Origin: Alphaproteobacteria bacterium
Lineage (GTDB): Bacteria; Pseudomonadota; Alphaproteobacteria; RF32; CAG-239
Assembly (NCBI GenBank): GCA_017546315.1
Contig: JAFYXH010000009.1
Span: 62,001 to 126,000 of the forward strand
DNA: 64,000 bases
Direction of reading: 5' to 3'
The translations under genes and the position numbers were made by a program. This document shows, piece after piece, positions 1 to 9,500 of the stretch. The notes beneath the pieces were generated by a model. It saw only the letters and a program-made list of their open reading frames with translations, searched no databases and was not told the origin of the DNA. Numbering within the stretch: the first letter of the stretch is position 1; every line of letters begins with the position of its first letter.

Positions 1-3000
1 TCAACTCTTAGGGTTGAAACTTGTCTTCCTATACCCCAATCGTTTTGCCATCCATCTATTGAAGAAGCATTAAATCCACTTTCTATTTTAGCACTTGTTA
101 ATTTTTCTCTTCTTTGCTGATGATATTGAGACAATATTGCAGCTCTTTGCGGGTTATAACGTCCACCAGGACCAACACCACCGCCAGGTCCAACATTTGT
201 TATATCATTTTTACTTGAATGAGGTGAAATTGTTGCTCCACTTGCAACATTATGCCACCAATTATCATTTGCTGGTGTTTTCTTTCTATTTTTACGTTGT
301 TCTATATTACCAATGGTATTTCCCTCTTCATCTATTATTTGACCATTTTCTGTTTGACGACCAACGATTTTTCCATCTTCACTAATAACAACATTATTCT
401 CATATACATCACCAATATACTTACCACCTGGGGTAATAGCAATACCTATGGCTTTATGATTTAATTTTGTTTCCATTACTTCTTTATCTTCTTTAGTTAG
501 AGCCTGTTGATTATCAGAAGATGAAATATCTTTATTATTTTCTCCATTATTGTTTTCTTGTCCTAATTTTTGATTTTGCCCCACATAATTATTACTTTCA
601 TAAGCACCTTCTAATTGAGATTTTTCACTTTCTTTATATTCATTATTTATAGAACCCTTATCTTTTGAGGTTGGCAACAAATTATTTTTTTCTTGATTGC
701 TCTTAGAATTAACATTTCCATCTTTTAGAGTATTATCAATATCATTGAGATTATCATATTCATCATATTGATTTTGCAACTCTTGCTCTTGGCTTGATTT
801 AGAATCCGCTCTGTTATTGCCTTGCTTAGATGATGATGGATGTGCAGGATGTTGATAATATTGAAGATAATGAGCTATTGCTATTACATTGTTAGCGTTG
901 TCTAAAATATTTCCGTTATTATCAAGCGTTCCTACTTTTATATTTTTATTATTTACAACACTACCATCTAATTTCAAGTATCCAATGCTTTTGTTATTTT
1001 TATCTTTTAATGTATAATCTCTATATCCTCTTGCTACAACATTTTGTCTCTTATCTAAAACGAATCCATTATAAATTGTTCCAACAACATCTCCCATTAT
1101 GCTATAAACTTTACCATTTTTAGCAATGTATCCGATGGTATTATCTTGATTATCATAAACATATAAATCGTATAAAGCGTATCCCTTTTTACCATCTAGA
1201 GTTTGAGCTTCACCATTAACATTTACACTTCCAATGATGTTTCCATTATCTGCAATAATATTACCATTTATATCTACTCTTCCTAGATAAATATTATTAT
1301 TATCAAATGCTATTGAATAATTAAACAATATACCGAGTTTTTTTCCATCTTTTGATATTACATCACCATATATATTTGTTGATGCTAATTGCACACCACT
1401 AATATCCAAAATACGACCAGATATATCTGTATATCCAATAATTTTATTATCTAACCCCATTACGGTTGCAAACTTTACAGTTCTTCCAATATTCTCACCT
1501 TGACTATTTTTTATGAATCCTCTTTTGTCTTGACATCCTAAAACTTGATTTTGATAATTTAGAACATCACCTAAGCTATTGCTTGTTCCAAGGACTTCTC
1601 CCTTATCATTGGTTATGATGCTTGAAGATATAATATGCCCAATAATTTCTTCTCTATCATTTAATACCTGATCATTGGATAAAACTGTTCCAATATATGT
1701 ATTTTGAGCGTTTCTAATTTCACCATTATTAGATACTACACCTAAATATTTACAGTCTTTTGTTACGGCTGTTGCAAATGGAAGTGTTGTTCCATATAGT
1801 GCTCCTAGATTATCCATAACATATTTATCAGAACCTATTTTACCCAATGTTTGTTTATTGTTTTCAACATTTCCTCTAAATAGGTTAGCTCCAAGAAAAT
1901 CTCCATTTATGCTTATGCTAAAAAAGTCATTTCCACTTTGCTGGTTAAATATAATATTTCCCTCTAAATCTATTATAGAATTGTTAGGTAAAATTTTAGA
2001 TATGCGATTATTTTTATTATCTATTATTGTATTTATTGGGGTTATATAACCTAAATTATCACCCATAAAATTAGTAGCATAGATTGGAGTATTGGTTTTT
2101 CCTAGGATTTTATTATTCTTATCAATCAATACTCCATTTGCATCTAATTTAGATATTTCATTAAGAGATGAATTTTCGCTATCTCCCTTAACTGATGTAT
2201 ATGTTAAAATATTACCCTCTGGACTATAAACACTTGAAAAACCGATACTATGACCACTTATTTCTCCTGCTTGATTAAAAACATATCCATAAGGGGAAAT
2301 TGTATATATTTCGGCATTTTTATCTAACTGGCTATTTATACCGCTTACGCCTAAATATTTATTTGCTTTATCAAAGATAAGACGTGTTGACAAAGTCTTT
2401 CCTATTTCACGTCCTTTATAGTCAAAAGCTCTGTCTTTTAGCATATACCCTTGTTCTAACCCATCTAGTGATACTACTTTACCACCAACTGAGGCATTTG
2501 CTCTTACTTTTCCTAAATAATCAAAAATTGGCCCTTGTTTACTAATGAAACCAATTTGCTTACCTTCTTTATCAACTACATCACCGCTTGCGTTTATTTT
2601 TCCAACAACGTTTCTTCCTTTAACAATTACACCATTTGGAATAAGATACCCTAAGAAACTTCCATCTAAAGCTGTAGCTGTTGCATTGAATTCTACTCTA
2701 AAACCAATAATGTTTCCGGATTTATCAACTATTCTATCTTCATTAACAGCAAAAGAAGTTGTTGTACCTTTATCAATCACATCACCATTATAACTAATTA
2801 CACCCAAATAATTTCCATTAAAATCAAATGCGTATCCACTATTTACAATATGACCGATTGCCTTTTTATCTTTATCATATATATATCCATTTGCGTAAAG
2901 ATTACCTACTACATTTTTATTTAAATCAAATACTTTTCCATCTGGAGCAACGCTTCCTAAAAATTTTCCATTAAATGAAACTACAATTTTGGATAGCATC

Positions 3001-3551
3001 AATCTACCAGATAACTCTAGTTTATTATCATCTTTTGAAGGAATATAGATATAGCCATTAGATGTTGCAACTCCATTACTATCGCCTTTTAAGCTATAAA
3101 AATATCCATCTCCGGAAACTCTACCAATAATCTTACCGCTATCGTTAAATACTAAACCTTGTGATATCACACTTCCTAAAATATCATAATTATCATTTAC
3201 AACTATGCCTTGTGGTAATACTTTTCCTATCAAAGTATCATTTTCGGCGGTTACTGTTCCATCATTATTAACTTTTCCTAAGATGCTATTATTATAAGAT
3301 ATGGCAACACCTTGAGGAACAATACCTCCTATTACATCTTTTTTATCATTTATAACATAACCATCTGCTGTTATATGCCCAATAATCTCATTATCTGCAT
3401 TAATAACTGCTCCATCAGGAATCACTTTTCCTAATAAATCTCCATTAAAACTGAGCGCACTGATGTCTGTAGCATTAGCATTAAAAATTACATTTATAGT
3501 AAATATAAAGCTTAAAATTACTTTATTTAATTTTGATATTTTAAAATACAA
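1..3551 (-). CDS. Second giant IG-repeat protein, probable VirB10/DotG-like C-terminal half (partial, runs off the left edge)
   Basis: The frame stays open from a TTG start at 3551 to the window edge, at least 1,183 codons. The TTG follows GGAGG by 7 nt and lies one base after the upstream stop, so translation is probably coupled. Residues 1-27 form a signal peptide ending NANA. Then come divergent copies of the short repeat seen in the upstream giant protein (pattern D-x-x-G-x-x-IG-x-V-x-x-x-G-x-V). At about 480-850 nt there is a linker rich in Asn, Ser, Glu and Gln, followed by two more repeats and a Gly/Pro-rich stretch. The last visible residues (NDWGIGRQVSTLRV) resemble the lead-in to a VirB10/DotG/TrbI C-terminal domain in other T4SSs. 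That domain would lie outside the window, so the family call is inference. It probably works in the periplasm as part of the T4SS core. Confidence 0.72.
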   Translation of the reverse strand, partial: MYFKISKLNKVILSFIFTINVIFNANATDISALSFNGDLLGKVIPDGAVINADNEIIGHITADGYVINDKKDVIGGIVPQGVAISYNNSILGKVNNDGTVTAENDTLIGKVLPQGIVVNDNYDILGSVISQGLVFNDSGKIIGRVSGDGYFYSLKGDSNGVATSNGYIYIPSKDDNKLELSGRLMLSKIVVSFNGKFLGSVAPDGKVFDLNKNVVGNLYANGYIYDKDKKAIGHIVNSGYAFDFNGNYLGVISYNGDVIDKGTTTSFAVNEDRIVDKSGNIIGFRVEFNATATALDGSFLGYLIPNGVIVKGRNVVGKINASGDVVDKEGKQIGFISKQGPIFDYLGKVRANASVGGKVVSLDGLEQGYMLKDRAFDYKGREIGKTLSTRLIFDKANKYLGVSGINSQLDKNAEIYTISPYGYVFNQAGEISGHSIGFSSVYSPEGNILTYTSVKGDSENSSLNEISKLDANGVLIDKNNKILGKTNTPIYATNFMGDNLGYITPINTIIDNKNNRISKILPNNSIIDLEGNIIFNQQSGNDFFSISINGDFLGANLFRGNVENNKQTLGKIGSDKYVMDNLGALYGTTLPFATAVTKDCKYLGVVSNNGEIRNAQNTYIGTVLSNDQVLNDREEIIGHIISSSIITNDKGEVLGTSNSLGDVLNYQNQVLGCQDKRGFIKNSQGENIGRTVKFATVMGLDNKIIGYTDISGRILDISGVQLASTNIYGDVISKDGKKLGILFNYSIAFDNNNIYLGRVDINGNIIADNGNIIGSVNVNGEAQTLDGKKGYALYDLYVYDNQDNTIGYIAKNGKVYSIMGDVVGTIYNGFVLDKRQNVVARGYRDYTLKDKNNKSIGYLKLDGSVVNNKNIKVGTLDNNGNILDNANNVIAIAHYLQYYQHPAHPSSSKQGNNRADSKSSQEQELQNQYDEYDNLNDIDNTLKDGNVNSKSNQEKNNLLPTSKDKGSINNEYKESEKSQLEGAYESNNYVGQNQKLGQENNNGENNKDISSSDNQQALTKEDKEVMETKLNHKAIGIAITPGGKYIGDVYENNVVISEDGKIVGRQTENGQIIDEEGNTIGNIEQRKNRKKTPANDNWWHNVASGATISPHSSKNDITNVGPGGGVGPGGRYNPQRAAILSQYHQQRREKLTSAKIESGFNASSIDGWQNDWGIGRQVSTLRV

Positions 3552-3552
3552 A

Positions 3553-6500
3553 TCAGTTCCTCCGATTTTGTGCGACTTCATCTAATGCGTAGCCAGAAAC
3601 TTTGTTGCGGCTATTTATGTATGAGCCATTGCTTTTTAAATAGCCAATCTTTCCATTCGTCAAACCACGAACTTCTCCGCTTGCAGATAATCGTCCAATA
3701 TATTTACCATCATTACCTAATATATTAGCACCTATTTTATATGTATGTCCTATAATTTTTCCATTGTTATCTACAACTAAATTTGATGATATTAAACGAC
3801 CAATTACGGTTCTTGCTTCGTTTAATACTTTTCCATCTAAAGATACAAAGCCTATAACTTTATCTTTTTCGTTAATTACAATATCACCTTTTACAATTTC
3901 ACCAATCAAATTACCTTTATTATCAGATACTTGACCTTGAGTTAGAACTTTTCCTATTTTTTGTTTATCTGAAGAATATACATTTCCATCCATTCCAACT
4001 ACACCTATAATTTTACCAGAATAATCGAGAACAACACCTCTTTTTATAATACTATAATTGTTATTTGTTATTCCTCCTGGAAGTGCTGTTGTTATGATAT
4101 TGTCTTCTAAACTTATGATATCACCTAAGGCATTGATGTATCCTTGAACATTTCCTAAAACATCAATAACAAAATCCTCTCTTATGACTTCACCAATTAT
4201 TTGTTTGTTTAAATCTAGTATGTGTCCATCTGAGCTTACTATACCTGTTGTTTTGCCATCTACGTCTATAACCTTTCCGTTTTTGCCAACATAGCCAAGA
4301 TATGAGCCGTCATATCCCATACCAACACCTGTTTGAACAACGCTTCCTCTATATACACCTTTGCTATCAAACATTTGCCCTTTAGCATCTACTTTTCCAT
4401 ATATTTTACCCAATATATCTATTACTTCTGCATTATCATTTACAAACCCTATTATATCTCCGTTGAAATCAACGACATTACCTTTAGGCAAAATATTTCC
4501 AATTTTCTTATCATATATACCCATTCCATCTAGCATAAATTTATCTATTGCAGCACCTTTGTTGCTGTAGACATATCCATCTGCAAATAAATGTCCTATG
4601 ATATTTCCATTAGCATCTATTATAATATTTCTTTCAGGTAAAATAACTCCTTGAATTTCTTTTTTAGGATTAACAATAATACGATTTTGCATAATTGTTG
4701 TATTTGGCATTATATCTGTACTATTATAACTTACGTTGGATAAATTACCTATAAATGTAGAATTAACATCAAAAGCTTGTGTTTTATCCATTATTTGACC
4801 AATTATAAAGCCATCTCTATTTAATATTTCACCTTCTAAATTGGTGCATCCAATTGGTTTGGCGCCTGAGAATATCATTCCATTTGGATTTAAGGTTCCC
4901 ATAACTTCACCGTTATAGTATAAACCGTATCCTGGTTCATATACTCTTCCTATTTTTCTTTCTTGGTTGATTACTGTACCATCAGGATTTACACATCCGA
5001 TATAAGCACCTTGCTCATTTTTTACAAAGCCATCAGCACCTGCTTTTCCTATGATATTGCATTGTTCATCTCTTACCCATCCTATTTTTGCAATATCTCC
5101 AATAATTTCACCTTTATCATTAACGATACTACGATCAAATAACATTCTAAAGCCTGTGTCTTTGCCGTCTTTTTTTACTTTACCGTCTCTATCTACATAT
5201 CCTAAATTTTTACACCCCCAACCAACAGCTTTTCCACCAAGAACAGCTTTACCTATTATATTTCCACCTTCATTTGCTTTTATGAGAGAGTTTGGCAAAA
5301 CTTTACCAATGATTTCTTGACGAGAATTTATAACCTCACCTTTGCTATTGATTATTCCTAGACCGTATCCATTTGGTGATAATGCAATCAAATCTTTACG
5401 AATAACCGCACCGATACGAACACCTTTAGAACTTATTATATTGCCATTTTCATCTACAATACCAATTACAACGCCATCAAAATCGTAAACTTTTCCATCT
5501 TTGCCAATATAACCAATTACTTTTCCTGCATCATTTACAGCCAAATTAGAATAATCGCCGACCAAGCCTATAATATTACCATTTTGATCTGCAGCAAATT
5601 CCATTGTGTCGCCTTTTTTACCTATAACATTGCCATTTTTATCTACAAGTTCGCCCTTTTCATTGATTTTTCCTAAGACGTTCCCTTGGAAATCTCTTGC
5701 AATATTATTTTCATCTACATAACCAATAACCTCTCCTGTATCGCTAAGTAGTGCATTATTTTTTACAACATTTAGTTTGTCATTTAGTTTATTTTGTAAT
5801 TGGCCAATGACTTTACCATCTGTTCCATAAACAGTGCCATCATCTCCCACTACTCCTATAACTTTACCATCATTTCCGATAACTAGTCCATCTTCATTAA
5901 CATATCCGATAATATTACCATTTTCATCAACTACTACTTTTCTGTAATCTCCTGCTTTACCGATAATATTGCCATTTACATCATGAATGGTTCCATCTTC
6001 ACCAAGATAACCGATTAAATTGCCATTAAAATCTCTTACAGTTCCATCATCATCAATGTATCCAATAACATTGCCATTTTCATCTAAAGCTAAACGTTTA
6101 CTAATATCTGCTTTTCCCAAAATTTCATCTGTTAAGCCTATTACGTTACCATAGTCATCAACATAGCCTATTAGTTTTCCATTTTCAGCATATACTTTAC
6201 CGTCATCTGATACATAACCGATAACATTACCATTTTCGTCATATGCTAAATTTACTTTATCACCAACTTTGCCAATTACTCTTCCGTAGCTATCTGTTAT
6301 TGTTCCATCTGGATTTGCTTTACCGATCAATTTTCCATTAAAATCATAAACATTACCATTTTCATCAATATAACCGATGACATTTCCATCTTTATCAAGA
6401 GCTAGTTTACCTGTTTTTCCGGCAAACCCAATAACCTCACCTGTGTTATTTAATATATTTCCATCATTATCAACATAGCCTATAATATTTCCTTCAAAAT

Positions 6501-9500
6501 CTTTAACAGCTCCGTTTTCATCTAAAAATCCAATAACGTTACCATTTTCATCAAATGCAAGATTTTGAGCTTTTCCGGCCTTTCCTATGATATTACCATT
6601 TTCATCTATAATGTTACCATTTTCATCTACTCTTCCTACAATCTTTCCATCTTTGCCGATAACATTACCATTTTCATCTACATAGCCTAAAATTTTTCCA
6701 TCTTTATCATATGCTATAAGTGCCATCTTACAAGATTTACAAATAATCTCACCTACTGCAATAATATCCTTTTTGCCACTTAAATAACCTATAATCTTCC
6801 CTGTATTATCATAAGCGATATTATTTCTTTTTAATTCACCTATTGTTTTTTGCTCTTTATTTTTAATTATTTTACCATTTGCACTTAAAGTTCCGATTAC
6901 ATTATTTTTTGATGCTAGAACATTTCCTTTGTTATCTATTACACCAATTATTTTTTGGTTATTTGCATATACATATTCCAAATTATCAACATAACCTATC
7001 ACTTTATTATTTGGAGCAATCACTACATTATATGGTTTGCTTATTTCTCCAATTAGCAAACCTTTGCTATCTACTGCGTCTTTATTTTTCTTATATCCTA
7101 TTATTTTATCATTAAAATCTTTGATAACGTCTTTATCATCTAAAAATCCTATTATTTCGCCATTTTTATTTTTAATAATTTTTCTTTGAACACAAGTTTT
7201 TCCGATTATTTTGTCTCCGGCTTTTATAACTTCTCCGGCTTCATTTACAAAACCAATTATTTTGCCATTTTCATCTAGCACTTGGCCCTTTTCATTTATA
7301 TAGCCAATCACATTACCATTTTTATCTAGTGCAACTTGAGAGAAATCACCAGCTCTTCCTATTATGCGTCCCTTTTTATCAACAATAGTCCCATCTGGTC
7401 TTACTCTACCAATTAGATTTCCTTTAAAATCTTTTACTGTACCGTCTTTATCAATATAACCGATTACATTGCCATTTTCATCATAAGCAAGTCTTCTCAT
7501 ATTGCCGGCATTTCCAATTTTATCACCGCTTGATGCTACAATATTTCCTTTGTTATCAACAACACCTATTATTTTATTATCTTTGTCTATAACTCTTTTC
7601 TTATCATCTATATAGCCAATTATATTTCCTTTATCATCAAGAGCTAAATCTCTTAATTCACCTTTTTTACCAATTATACGTCCTTTATCATCTACGATAT
7701 TTCCATTTTTATCAGTTTTACCGATTGTATTTCCATTAAAATCTTTTACTGTTCCATCTTTATCAACAAAACCAATTACTTTACCATTTTCATCATAAGC
7801 AACATTTCTTGATGTTCCGGCTTTACCTATTACTTTATTGTTTGTCCCTATAATGTTTCCTTTATCATCAACAAATCCTTTAATAGCACCATTTTTGCCA
7901 ATTACTCTTTGTTTATCATCGACATAACCAATTACTTTACCAGATGTATCAAATGCTAGAGTTTTATAATCATCACTTGTACCAATTTTTTGACCATTTG
8001 CATCTATAATCTCACCTTTGCTATTGGTCTTTCCTATGACATTACCATCAAAATCTATCACATTACCATCATCATCTATGTACCCGATTACTTCTCCATT
8101 TTTATCAAGAGCAATACGTTTCTTCTCCATTTTGGGAGCATCATCATCTAGACTTATAATATTTCCATTTTCATCAACATAGCCAATTTTTTGATTATTA
8201 TGATCATAAACATTGCCTTTATCATCAATATAACCAATAACATTACCATTTTCATCTATTGCTAGTTTAGAATAAGCACCTGCTTTTCCGATAATCTCAC
8301 CTTTATCGTTTATGATATTTCCATCTTTATCAACACGACCTATAATATTACCATTAAAGTCTTTTACTGTGCCATCTTTATCAACATATCCTATAACATT
8401 ACCATCTTTATCATATGCTAGGCGTCTTGAAGCACCAACTTTTCCTATAATCTTTCCTAATTTTGCATCTTTATTTATTATATTGCCGTCTTTATCTACG
8501 GTTCCAATTATTTTTCCATTTAGGTCTTTAACAACACCATTAGCATCAATTGTTCCGATTATTTTTCCATTTTCATCTAAGGCTACTCTTTCGCCTTTTT
8601 TAGTATATCCAATTATTTTGCCATTTTTATCTACGACATTTCCTTTTTCATCTACTTTACCTATTATGTTTCCGTTTAAATCCTTTACAGTTCCGTCTTT
8701 ATCAACGTAACCAATTACATTGCCATCTTTATCGTAAACTAATTGATTAGTTTCTCCAGTATAGCCGATTACATTACCATCTTTATCAATAATGTTTCCA
8801 TTTTCATCTACTCTTCCAATAATATTGCCATCTTTATCTCTTACAATACCATCTTTGTCTGCATATCCAATAAGTTTACCATCTTTATCATAAGCTAGTT
8901 TTACATTTTCACCAGAATATCCAATAACATTACCATCTTTATCAATGATATTTCCATTTGCATCTAATTTGCCAATTACATTCCCGTCAAAATCTTTTAC
9001 TATTCCATCTTCACCAATTATACCTATAATTTCGCCTTTTTCATTATAAGCTAGTTTTTCGGCTTTACCTACTTTTCCTATAATATTACCATTATTATCT
9101 ATAACATTGCCATTTTCATCAACTTTACCAATGATATTGCCTTTGAAATCTTTTACTGTTCCATCTTTATCAACATATCCAATTGGTTTACCATTTTCAT
9201 CATAAACTATTTTTCTTACAAAACCTGCTTTACCAATGATATTGCCTTTATCATCTACAATATTTCCAAATTCATCAACTTTACCGATTACATTGCCATT
9301 AAAATCTCTTACGGTTCCATCCTCATCAACATAACCAATAACATTTCCATCATTGTCGTATGCGAGTTTCTTCATATCTGCGGCTTTACCAATTATATTG
9401 CCGTTTTTATCTATGATATTACCATTTTTATCTAATTTGCCAATTATGTTACCATTAAAATCTCTAACAATACCATTGGCATCAATTGTTCCAATAGGTT